NCBI GenBank assembly: GCA_012798145.1
Contig: JAAZNT010000086.1
Coordinates: 1-5,378 of the forward strand
Length of the DNA stretch: 5,378 nucleotides
Reading direction: 5' to 3'
DNA from: Thermoanaerobaculaceae bacterium
Lineage (GTDB): Bacteria; Acidobacteriota; UBA4820
Shown one piece after another: positions 1-5,378 of the stretch. Position 1 is the first letter of the stretch. Each line of letters starts with the position of its first letter. The position numbers and the translations under genes are program-made. The notes under the pieces were generated by a model. The model made no database searches and was not told where the DNA came from. It saw only the letters and a program-made list of their open reading frames with translations.

Positions 1-1281
1 CTAATTGAACTGTGCTATATCGCTTCTAAAAATCATACCTTCAAAATTGATAAGTTTAAGTGCCTCGTAGCACTTGTTCCTTGCTTCTAAATAAGTTTTG
101 CCCAAAGCGGCGATATTTAAAACCCTTCCGCCGTTCGTAACAATTTTGTTGTCCTTTTTCTTTGTTCCAGCATGGAAAATTATTGCACCTGTCTTTTCCG
201 CCTGCTCCAAACCGCTTATTTCAAAACCTTTTTGATATTGGGAGGGATAACCTTTGGAAGCAGCCACTACGGCAACGCACTTTTCTTCTTTTTGCCTTAT
301 CTCTTTTTTCGCCAAATTTCCTTCTGAAGCCGAAAGAAGAAGTTCAAGTAGATCATCTTCTATTCTCGGAAGAACAACTTGCGTTTCTGGGTCACCAAAT
401 CTAACATTAAATTCAAGAAGTTTTGGCCCCTTTTCTGTAATCATCAAACCAGCGTATAAGATTCCTCTAAAATGAAAACCGCTTTCAGCCATCGCAGATA
501 CTGTTCTGTCAATTATTTTCGCTTTGATTTCATCAAGCATAGGGTTGCTTTTTTTATCATCGGAGAATAAGGGAGAAGGGCTCATTGCCCCCATTCCTCC
601 TGTATTCAACCCTTTGTCGCCGTCAAGGGCTCTTTTGTAATCTCTTGCGGTGGGGAGAAGAAGACTCTTTTCTCCGTCGCATAAAGCCATCACCGACGCT
701 TCCTCGCCTCTTAAAAACTCTTCAATAACGATTCTATCTCCGGCTCCGCCAAACTCTTTCTGAACCATAATAATTTTAACAGCTTCAGCCGCCTGCTTTT
801 CGTCTTCTGAAATAATTACGCCTTTTCCAGCCGCAAGGCCGTCGGCTTTTAACACCAATGGGTAATTCGCCTCTTTGCTTTTAAGAAAATCTAAAGCTTT
901 ATCGCTTTCTTCAAAAATCCAGCAATGAGCAGTAGGAATTCTATGTTTTTGACAAAAAAGTTTTGTGAAAACCTTTGAACATTCAAGTTGAGCCGCAGAT
1001 TTGGAAGGACCAAAAACCTTAATTCCCGCTTTATTTAATTCGTCAAAAATGCCTAAATTAAGAGGCGCTTCGGGTCCGACGACTACAAAGTCAATTTTTG
1101 AAGAGGAACAGAATTCTTTAATTGCAGGAATATTTTCTCCTGAAATTTCTACACAATCGGCATAATTTTGCGCGCCACCGTTTCCCGGTGCCCAAAAAAG
1201 TTTGGTGACTGATTCAGATTTACTCAGTTTCCAAACAAGAGCGTGTTCTCTGCCTCCGGAGCCAATGACAAGGACTTTCAA
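1..1281 (-). CDS. purD: Phosphoribosylamine--glycine ligase (GAR synthetase)
   Basis: This enzyme joins glycine to 5-phosphoribosylamine using ATP, the second step of de novo purine synthesis, in the cytoplasm. The product is 426 aa, close to E. coli PurD (about 429). Visible motifs are the N-terminal GSGGREHAL (residues 7-15), APGNGG (31-36), VVGPEAPL (67-74), the ATP-grasp segment KADGLAAGKG (145-154), the glycine-rich NTGGMGAMSP loop (226-235), and EFNVRFGDPETQ (290-301) carrying the Glu/Asn metal ligands. A C-terminal domain follows. I chose the TTG at 1281: it has an AAGGAG ribosome site 6 nt upstream, gives an N-terminus matching the family (MKVLVIGSGGREHAL), and sits just downstream of a good promoter. 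A reading frame open to 1332 would add 17 non-homologous residues and start upstream of that promoter. The stop is TAG at the window edge, so the gene is complete. No lesion is seen. Confidence 0.97.
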   Translation of the reverse strand: MKVLVIGSGGREHALVWKLSKSESVTKLFWAPGNGGAQNYADCVEISGENIPAIKEFCSSSKIDFVVVGPEAPLNLGIFDELNKAGIKVFGPSKSAAQLECSKVFTKLFCQKHRIPTAHCWIFEESDKALDFLKSKEANYPLVLKADGLAAGKGVIISEDEKQAAEAVKIIMVQKEFGGAGDRIVIEEFLRGEEASVMALCDGEKSLLLPTARDYKRALDGDKGLNTGGMGAMSPSPLFSDDKKSNPMLDEIKAKIIDRTVSAMAESGFHFRGILYAGLMITEKGPKLLEFNVRFGDPETQVVLPRIEDDLLELLLSASEGNLAKKEIRQKEEKCVAVVAASKGYPSQYQKGFEISGLEQAEKTGAIIFHAGTKKKDNKIVTNGGRVLNIAALGKTYLEARNKCYEALKLINFEGMIFRSDIAQFN

Positions 1282-1287
1282 GCAAAA

Positions 1288-1293
1288 CTCCTT
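1288..1293 (-). promoter_or_regulatory. Ribosome binding site that fixes the purD TTG start
   Basis: The minus strand reads AAGGAG followed by 6 nt (TTTTGC) and then TTG. This is a near-consensus Shine-Dalgarno at good spacing. It decides the non-ATG start of purD at 1281 over any upstream codon. Confidence 0.85.
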
Positions 1294-1303
1294 ATAAAAC
1301 CAT

Positions 1304-1332
1304 ATTTTAAAGGAAAAAACGCTTTTTGGCAA
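1304..1332 (-). promoter_or_regulatory. Predicted sigma70-type promoter of purD
   Basis: On the minus strand, a -35 box TTGCCA (1327-1332) and a -10 box TAAAAT (1304-1309) are separated by exactly 17 bp. Transcription would start near 1297, giving a leader of about 16 nt that contains the purD Shine-Dalgarno. No PurR-type box or purine riboswitch is visible, and the leader is too short to hold one. Confidence 0.6.
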
Positions 1333-1432
1333 GGGGCAACATTCTTTAGCAATAGGTTAAAAATAGTATAATAAGGAATAAAGGAAACTTTTAATTGTTA
1401 TTATGTAGTTCAGTGTTGTTTTTTTAAATATT

Positions 1433-1469
1433 TTGTGAGATAATTTAGTTTGGTCTAAACTACTATACT
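1433..1469 (+). promoter_or_regulatory. Possible promoter and operator-like palindrome upstream of the outer-membrane protein gene
   Basis: A candidate promoter is TTGTGA (1433-1438), a 17-bp spacer, then TAAACT (1456-1461). A TATACT at 1464-1469 is an alternative -10 without a convincing -35. The inverted repeat TAGTTT-GGTCT-AAACTA (1446-1462) has perfect 6-bp arms and covers the proposed -10, as a repressor site would. A TATAAT at 1367-1372 further upstream has only a poor -35 (TTTAGC, 16-bp spacer). The region is very AT-rich, so chance matches are likely. Confidence 0.35.
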
Positions 1470-1487
1470 ATTTTTTTGTTTGATTTG

Positions 1488-1495
1488 AAAGGAGG
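1488..1495 (+). promoter_or_regulatory. Ribosome binding site of the FadL-like gene
   Basis: AAAGGAGG lies 4 nt before the ATG at 1500. It supports that ATG over an in-frame TTG at 1476, which would place the Shine-Dalgarno inside the coding region and add 8 residues ahead of the signal peptide. Confidence 0.85.
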
Positions 1496-1499
1496 AAAG

Positions 1500-2681
1500 A
1501 TGATTAGAAGCGTCAAATGGTTTTTCTTGGCAATGTTTGTTACGACCCTTGTTTTTGCGACCAACGGAGACAATATGATAGGCGTTGGCCCTACTTCAAG
1601 GTCAATGGGAGGAGTGGGAATTGCGGACGCGCAAGATTCAATTAGCGCTATTTTTGCCAATCCCGCCACTCTGAGCCAGATAGATGGAGATCAGTTCAAC
1701 TTCAGCGGAACCTATTTCAATCCTTCAGTTAAAGCGAAGGTTGTCACTCCTCCGCCTCCGTATGGGGTGGGTGTATGGTCTGCAAAAAGTCAGGACGCCG
1801 CCTACGCTGTACCAGCCATTGGTCTTTCTCATAAAATTAATGACAATTTCACCTTTGGAATAGGCGCTTACGGCGTTTCAGGGATGGGCGTTGATTACAG
1901 AAATGAAGATCCGATGAACACAAATACAAAACTTTCAGTAATGAAATTTGTCACTGCTATTGCTTATCAGCACGGCAATTTTTCTTACGGATTGGGTTTG
2001 GATTTAGATTACCAAGGCGCTGATTTTGGTCAAGGGCTATCACACAATTACGCTCTTGGGGCAAGAGTTGGAGCAAACTATCAATACGAAAGATGGAAAT
2101 TCGGATTGGTTTATGTTACACCACAGAATGTAAAGCATGAAAGAATTTTTGATTTTGATGGAAACGGTATTTATGACGACCTGAAACTTGAAAATCCTGC
2201 TCAATACGGTTTTGGGGTTTCTTACAGATTCAGCGACAGAGTTACCTCTGCTGTTGACATTAAATATTACGACTGGAACAGCGCGGATGGTTACAAAGAT
2301 TTTGGCTGGGACAGCCAGTGGGTTTATGCTTGGGGGCTTTCCTACAAAGCGACAGATAAACTGGCTTTGAGAATCGGCTACAACTATGGTAAAAATCCTG
2401 TCAACGAAAACAACAATTTCAACCCGGCTGGAATCACTGTAGTTCAAGGCAAGCCAATGTCAACTTTTGGCTATGAATATTTCAGAATAGTAGGGTTCCC
2501 GGCTGTCGTTGAAAAACATATTACCTGCGGATTTGGATACGATCTCAGCGACAAAGTTGGAATCAACATCGGCTACAAGCACGCTTATGGCAAAACGATT
2601 AAAGACACTTTCGCTTATGGAAGTATTGAATCCAAATTAAGCGAAGACGCTGTCGATTTCGGCGTAACATTTAAATTCTAA
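1500..2681 (+). CDS. OmpP1/FadL-family outer-membrane protein
   Basis: Predicted 393-aa outer-membrane beta-barrel of the FadL/TodX/OmpP1 family, which lets long-chain fatty acids or other hydrophobic compounds cross the outer membrane; the actual substrate cannot be read from sequence. Residues 1-20 form a signal peptide (MIRS start, hydrophobic core, VFA just before Thr21). The mature N-terminus carries the family signature: a GVGPTSRSMGGVGIAD stretch followed by an IFANPATL segment, corresponding to the plug/hatch region. The rest alternates aromatic and glycine-rich amphipathic strands, such as FGIGAYGVSGMG, FGVSYRFSD and INIGYKHAYGK. The protein ends in ...DFGVTFKF, with the C-terminal Phe expected of barrels inserted by the BAM machinery. 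It is a single-gene unit, divergent from purD and closed by a strong terminator. The family call rests on the N-terminal signature and architecture; another barrel family is possible but less likely. Confidence 0.8.
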   Translation: MIRSVKWFFLAMFVTTLVFATNGDNMIGVGPTSRSMGGVGIADAQDSISAIFANPATLSQIDGDQFNFSGTYFNPSVKAKVVTPPPPYGVGVWSAKSQDAAYAVPAIGLSHKINDNFTFGIGAYGVSGMGVDYRNEDPMNTNTKLSVMKFVTAIAYQHGNFSYGLGLDLDYQGADFGQGLSHNYALGARVGANYQYERWKFGLVYVTPQNVKHERIFDFDGNGIYDDLKLENPAQYGFGVSYRFSDRVTSAVDIKYYDWNSADGYKDFGWDSQWVYAWGLSYKATDKLALRIGYNYGKNPVNENNNFNPAGITVVQGKPMSTFGYEYFRIVGFPAVVEKHITCGFGYDLSDKVGINIGYKHAYGKTIKDTFAYGSIESKLSEDAVDFGVTFKF

Positions 2682-2701
2682 GAAAAACAAAAGACAAAAA
2701 G

Positions 2702-2739
2702 AAAACGCCTGTCATTTAGAAAATGGCAGGCGTTTTTTT
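2702..2739. terminator. Bidirectional intrinsic terminator between convergent genes
   Basis: A 16-bp stem is formed by 2702-2717 and 2721-2736, with a 3-nt AGA loop, one G-U pair and the GC-rich core CGCC/GGCG. On the plus strand it is followed by seven T (2733-2739). On the minus strand the A-rich flank at about 2684-2705 supplies a T-rich tail. It should end transcripts of the FadL-like gene (plus) and of nrfHA (minus). Confidence 0.9.
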
Positions 2740-2762
2740 ATCCCAAATTTGTCATTGAAAAA

Positions 2763-4187
2763 TCAGTTTTCTTTCCAATTCAAAGCGTAAATCTGTCCTT
2801 GTCTTGCAAGGTTTGCAGAATTCCCCAGAATTCTTGCAGTTTCTTGGGGAGCGTGAAAACCCATAGAATTTTCTGAAGAAACAAAATCAAGATACCACTG
2901 CGCCTTTCTTTGAAGCTCAAGACTTTTTTCAAGTTGCTTTTCTGTTGCGCCCTCTTCTTTTGCCTTTGCTATCTGTTTAATTAAGTCGTCTACTGCTTGT
3001 CCTGCGTTTTGAAGAAGCTCATAATTTCTGTCTTGAATTGTTTCAACTCGCGCCTGCAGTTCCTGTTCGGAAACAGCATGACAAACCTGACAAGCCCTGT
3101 TTATATTTAAAAGCGGACTTCTTACCCAGTGGTCAGAAACCTTTGTTGCTCCTGTTCTTACATACGGCATATGGCAATCGGCACAGGAAACTCCAGCTCG
3201 TGAATGCGTTCCCTGACTCCAAACTTCAAATTCGGGATGTTGCGCCTTAAATATTTTTGCACCAGTGACTTTGTGAGTAAAATCATAAAAATCTTCACCA
3301 TTTGGAAATTTCATCTCTGTCCAATATTTTTCAAGATCTTCCACACTAAGCCCTTTTCCCCACGGAAAAACGAGCGGATTTTTCCCGGCGCAATAGTATT
3401 CAACATGGCACTGTCAGCAAACGAAAGAGCGCATCTCATTCCTCGTAGCGTCTCTATTAGGGTCGTAGGGCTCTTTTCTGCTTCCCTGTCTCCAGATCTC
3501 AACGGAGGGAAGATGGGGAACAGGGGCGTCTGATTCTGCAAGTTCCCTGATTCCTTTGATAAATCCGGGTCTTGTAACTCTCAAATTCATCGTTTTAGGG
3601 TCGTGACAGTCAACGCAGGAAACAGGAAACGCATGCCCCATTTCGTGTAGTTTTTTGTTCGCCTCTTGGTAGGACAATTTGTAAGTTGATTCAAATCCCT
3701 TCATCGCATCTCCGTTTCCAAGCGCTCTGTAAAGAGGCATTACCGAAGCGTGGCAGTGAAGGCAGGACGCTGTTTGAGGAACCTGCTGTCGCTTTGTCTG
3801 TTCTTGGTCAACCAGCATATATGCGTGCCCTCTTCTTTCCCTGTAATCAATTGCAAAAGCGTAACCTTGATATATCGATGTAAGCCAAGGGTATCGTTCT
3901 GATTTTTCCATCGGAAGTGACTCCGAGCCGCCGTGTCCTCCAAATTTTGTTTTTGTTCTCAACGCTGTTTTCTTATAAAAATCGTACTCCAAGGGCCAAT
4001 TTAATCCCCATACCGACGGGTCGGTGGTATCTTCTGTTACTTCTGCGACTCTGACAAAAGGAAGTGCCGCTTCCGCTTTTCTCTGCTGAATATTCATAAG
4101 GAGAGCCGCTATCGCTATTGCGGCAACTACGCTTCCAATGAAAACAACAACAAGTCCAAAACGGAAAATTGTCTTTCTGTCAATCAT
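2763..4187 (-). CDS. nrfA: Ammonia-forming cytochrome c nitrite reductase NrfA, interrupted by one in-frame TGA
   Basis: NrfA reduces nitrite to ammonium with six electrons in the periplasm, receiving them from NrfH. From ATG 4187 (AAAGGAGG just upstream) to TGA 2763 there are 474 codons in one frame, close to E. coli NrfA (478 aa). Residues about 8-31 form a hydrophobic anchor or uncleaved signal. Heme motifs are CLHCH (142-146), CVDCH (191-195), C-TGA-QCH (257-261), CADCH (335-339) and CQVCH (366-370). Active-site elements are present: RRGHAY (Arg119 the likely catalytic Arg), VEYY (Glu263/Tyr264, calcium and active site), KAQHPE (Lys314, Gln316, His317) and a late GFHAPQE distal-His motif. 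Heme 1 is CXXCH rather than CXXCK. Codon 258 is TGA, where E. coli has Gly. If UGA is not decoded, the product stops after 257 residues with two hemes and the gene is a pseudogene. The second half (GTG 3344 onward) has no signal peptide and could not work alone. The identity is certain; whether it is functional is open. Confidence 0.93.
3414..3416 (-). other. In-frame TGA codon inside the third heme motif of nrfA
   Basis: The codons read TTT GTT TGC TGA CAG TGC CAT GTT GAA, that is Phe-Val-Cys-stop-Gln-Cys-His-Val-Glu. The equivalent E. coli segment is Val-Cys-Gly-Gln-Cys-His-Val-Glu, so the TGA replaces the first X of CXXCH. A GGA to TGA single change would explain it. The frame is intact on both sides. 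Confidence 0.9.
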
Positions 4188-4686
4188 AGATTGCCTCCTT
4201 TTCTCTTTTTGAATAAGCCCCGCCAAGTCCGGTTTTTGGTCCGTGGCCGACGGAGGAATGGCAATGGACGCAGTTCAGATCTTTTCCTGAAGATGCGCCC
4301 ATAGGATTTGGAAATTCAAACAAATTCTTGTGGCATCTCAAACAATTATTTTGAAGAATTTTGCTATTCTTTCTCTTTATCATTATTGGTTCATGAAAAT
4401 CTTGAAAAGTGAATCCTTTTGAATGATGATAGCCGTTTTCTGCCTTTGCGATATATTTTGTCGGGAAGGTTTCTGGCAGGTGACAGTCTGCGCAGGTTGC
4501 AGTGTGGTGATGTCCCGATTTCTGCCAAGAATCATATTGAGAGTTCATTATATGGCAGTTGGCGCACACTTTTGGATCCGAACTCATATAAGAAAAACCT
4601 TCGGCGTAATGGAATGTGTAAATCCCAAGCCCAACCGCTGAACCGAGAAAGAAAGTTAGAATAAAATACAACCAATTTCCCTTCAC
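4180..4686 (-). CDS. nrfH: Cytochrome c nitrite reductase small subunit NrfH (NapC/NirT-type tetraheme quinol oxidase)
   Basis: NrfH is the membrane-anchored menaquinol dehydrogenase that feeds electrons to NrfA. The product is 168 aa, near the usual size of 150-180. One transmembrane helix spans about residues 5-25, and the rest is periplasmic. Four CXXCH motifs are present: CANCH (41-45), CADCH (65-69), CLRCH (115-119) and CVHCH (139-143). The first is followed by Ile-Met, giving the CXXCHxM arrangement in which Met (residue 47) is the heme-1 ligand in Wolinella NrfH. The flanking SYMSSDPK...MNSQY...W and HLPE...KYIAKA blocks are typical. The start is GTG at 4686, because an in-frame TAA lies four codons upstream. 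No Shine-Dalgarno precedes it; a TTG at codon 6 (4671) with AAGGGA upstream is an alternative but would remove the basic N-terminus. The stop TGA overlaps the nrfA start by 8 nt, indicating translational coupling. Confidence 0.95.
   Translation of the reverse strand: MKGNWLYFILTFFLGSAVGLGIYTFHYAEGFSYMSSDPKVCANCHIMNSQYDSWQKSGHHHTATCADCHLPETFPTKYIAKAENGYHHSKGFTFQDFHEPIMIKRKNSKILQNNCLRCHKNLFEFPNPMGASSGKDLNCVHCHSSVGHGPKTGLGGAYSKREKEAIYD
4191..4200 (-). promoter_or_regulatory. Ribosome binding site of nrfA within the end of nrfH
   Basis: The minus strand reads AAGGAGG and, after 6 nt, the ATG at 4187. This fixes the nrfA start over an in-frame upstream codon near 4226 that would add 13 polar, basic residues. 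It lies inside the last codons of nrfH. Confidence 0.85.
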
Positions 4687-4692
4687 AAATTT

Positions 4693-4721
4693 ATTTTACT
4701 TTATCTAAATGAAAACTTCAA
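4693..4721 (-). promoter_or_regulatory. Predicted nrfHA promoter, likely giving a leaderless mRNA
   Basis: On the minus strand, TTGAAG (4716-4721) and TAAAAT (4693-4698) are separated by 17 bp. Counting seven bases beyond the -10 box places +1 at 4686, the G of the nrfH GTG start. An eight-A run at 4723-4730 lies just upstream. The absence of any Shine-Dalgarno before the GTG agrees with leaderless translation. The region is very AT-rich, so this is a prediction. Confidence 0.5.
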
Positions 4722-4737
4722 TAAAAAAAACTGTTGA

Positions 4738-4758
4738 AATAAAATTGTGAATTTTATT
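4738..4758. promoter_or_regulatory. Palindrome upstream of nrfH, possible activator-binding site
   Basis: Perfect 9-bp arms AATAAAATT (4738-4746) and AATTTTATT (4750-4758) flank a GTG centre. The centre at 4748 is about 62 bp upstream of the predicted nrfH transcription start, a usual distance for a class I activator site. It does not match the standard FNR (TTGAT-N4-ATCAA) or CRP consensus. It starts 2 bp beyond the SRPBCC stop codon, so a role as a weak AU hairpin at that gene's end is the alternative. Confidence 0.4.
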
Positions 4759-4760
4759 CT

Positions 4761-5237
4761 TCAATTTGAGAAAATTTTCTCAAGGGCTGATTTCCTGAAT
4801 GAAAAGATTCTCAAGATGTTTTTCTTTATAAATAGAGAATTTGCGATTTCTCCCAAAAAACCAAAAGGTGGCTTATATGAAACAATATCTTTCATAAGAA
4901 CCCCTTCTTTTGTTTTTAGAAGAAAATGTTGGTGATGCCAAAATGAATAGGGACCTGATTTTTGTTCGTCAACAAAATATTCCTTTTCTTTGACAACTGT
5001 TATTTCAGTAACCCATTGAACTCTAAAAAAGGGAAGGGGTGAAACCCTATACACTATTATCATTCCTTGATACATTTTTTCAGGAAGGTCTTTAGAAGTT
5101 ATCTCAAAATTCATATATGGAGGAGTTATAAGCTTAAGATTTTTGGGAGACGAGATAAACTCCCAAACATCATCAACAGAGGCAGGGACCGACTGTTCAA
5201 AATAAAGTTGGGAAACTCTTCCCAAATTAAAAAGCAT
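4761..5237 (-). CDS. SRPBCC (START-like/polyketide-cyclase fold) family protein
   Basis: Small single-domain protein (158 aa from ATG 5237) of the SRPBCC superfamily, whose members bind hydrophobic ligands in a helix-grip pocket. The ligand here is unknown. It resembles a cytoplasmic subfamily with the pattern 'F..P...VW.F.SSPKNL..ITPPYM.FEI' near the N-terminus (about residues 13-46), WVTEI (75-79), and the hallmark YFVDEQKSGPYSFWHHQHF (87-105), followed by a C-terminal helix (about 130-156). No signal peptide or membrane segment is seen. The start is uncertain: ATG 5237 overlaps the upstream gene by 11 nt, TTG 5225 lies 1 nt after that gene's stop, and GTG 5273 would add 12 residues that do not fit the family. 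None has a good Shine-Dalgarno, so translational coupling is likely. The stop is TGA. A direct link to nitrite reduction is not supported. Confidence 0.8.
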   Translation of the reverse strand: MLFNLGRVSQLYFEQSVPASVDDVWEFISSPKNLKLITPPYMNFEITSKDLPEKMYQGMIIVYRVSPLPFFRVQWVTEITVVKEKEYFVDEQKSGPYSFWHHQHFLLKTKEGVLMKDIVSYKPPFGFLGEIANSLFIKKNILRIFSFRKSALEKIFSN

Positions 5238-5378
5238 CAGCCATTTCTGCCCAAGCGGAGCGCTCAAGAACACTCGTAAGTTCTTGAATCATTATGCTCT
5301 GTCTTAAAACAGTCTGTAAAATAGCTTTTAGCGGCTCAAGTTTTATATCAGAACTCCTGTCAAGATTAAGTTTTTTCA
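5227..5378 (-). CDS. C-terminal end of an unrecognised protein, cut by the window edge
   Basis: The frame read from 5376 is open for 49 codons to a TAA at 5229-5227. The composition is protein-like and mostly helical: LDRSSDIKLEPLKAIL, then a segment ending AWAEMADAF. The other two minus frames through the same stretch meet stops early (at 5374-5372 equivalent codons or shortly after), except for the overlapping SRPBCC extension. The stop sits within the first codons of the SRPBCC gene, so the two are probably cotranscribed. I do not recognise the family; the N-terminal part lies beyond the right edge. Confidence 0.6.
   Translation of the reverse strand, partial: KKLNLDRSSDIKLEPLKAILQTVLRQSIMIQELTSVLERSAWAEMADAF

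Noticed and set aside
1282..1499. Purine riboswitch or PurR box before purD
   Set aside because: The predicted leader is about 16 nt, too short for a riboswitch aptamer, and no ACGCAAACGTTTGCGT-like sequence is present.
2040..2447. A 135-codon minus-strand open frame inside the FadL-like gene
   Set aside because: It is antisense to a well-supported coding region, lacks recognisable motifs and has no ribosome site; it is a shadow frame.
2763..3344. A separate 193-aa two-heme cytochrome starting at GTG 3344
   Set aside because: It is the in-frame C-terminal half of NrfA. It has no signal peptide and begins in mid-domain, so it is not an independent gene, although a GGG-rich sequence precedes the GTG.
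3204..3533. Plus-strand open frame across the nrfA TGA region
   Set aside because: It lies opposite conserved NrfA coding sequence, has no family features and no ribosome site. It only looks open because of composition.
4722..4758. Intrinsic terminator for the SRPBCC gene made of the AT palindrome and the following T8 run
   Set aside because: The stem is A-T only, and 7 nt separate it from the T-run, so it should be a poor terminator; an operator role seems as likely.
3414..4763. A recoded genome in which TGA is a sense codon (Gly or Trp)
   Set aside because: nrfH, nrfA and the SRPBCC gene all end at TGA where homologues end. Reading through the nrfH TGA would run out of frame across the nrfA start. 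Only one TGA in the window is in the middle of a gene.
1..5378. CRISPR arrays, tRNA/rRNA genes, insertion sequences or phage genes
   Set aside because: No direct-repeat arrays, tRNA-like cloverleaf, transposase motifs or terminal repeats were seen. The window is nearly filled by ordinary metabolic and respiratory genes.

Overview
The window is AT-rich DNA from a diderm (Gram-negative-type) bacterium. It encodes an outer-membrane FadL-like protein and a membrane-anchored periplasmic nitrite-ammonification system. Starts are mixed ATG/GTG/TTG, several with strong AAGGAGG-type ribosome binding sites, and stops are TAG, TAA and TGA. I cannot name the phylum from sequence alone. The gene content suggests an anaerobe or facultative anaerobe that can reduce nitrite to ammonium.

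Layout, left to right. (1) purD (minus strand) ends exactly at the left edge and is complete; it makes glycinamide ribonucleotide in purine synthesis. (2) A 218-bp divergent intergenic region (1282-1499) holds a good purD promoter on the minus strand, and a weaker plus-strand promoter overlapped by a small palindrome. (3) A plus-strand gene encodes an OmpP1/FadL-family outer-membrane barrel with a signal peptide. (4) A strong hairpin terminator at 2702-2739 lies between convergent genes and has T-tracts in both directions. (5) The minus-strand pair nrfH-nrfA overlaps by 8 nt: NrfH is a four-heme quinol oxidase anchor and NrfA a five-heme nitrite reductase. (6) An AT-rich gap upstream of nrfH holds a sigma70-like promoter whose predicted +1 is the GTG start codon itself, plus a nearly perfect 21-bp palindrome centred about 62 bp upstream of it. 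(7) A minus-strand SRPBCC (START-like) small-ligand-binding protein overlaps or abuts (8) the C-terminal end of an unrecognised gene that runs off the right edge.

Functionally, NrfH would take electrons from menaquinol and pass them to NrfA, which reduces nitrite to ammonium by six electrons. The key anomaly is in nrfA. The gene is full length and in frame from start to end, but codon 258 is TGA and lies inside the third heme-binding motif (Cys-TGA-Gln-Cys-His), where homologues have Gly or Ala. Everything else in the gene looks intact. It is therefore a very recent nonsense mutation, a sequence error, or a decoded UGA. General reassignment of UGA is unlikely, because three genes in the window use TGA as their natural stop. 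All five hemes, including the catalytic heme 1, would use CXXCH rather than the classical CXXCK at heme 1.
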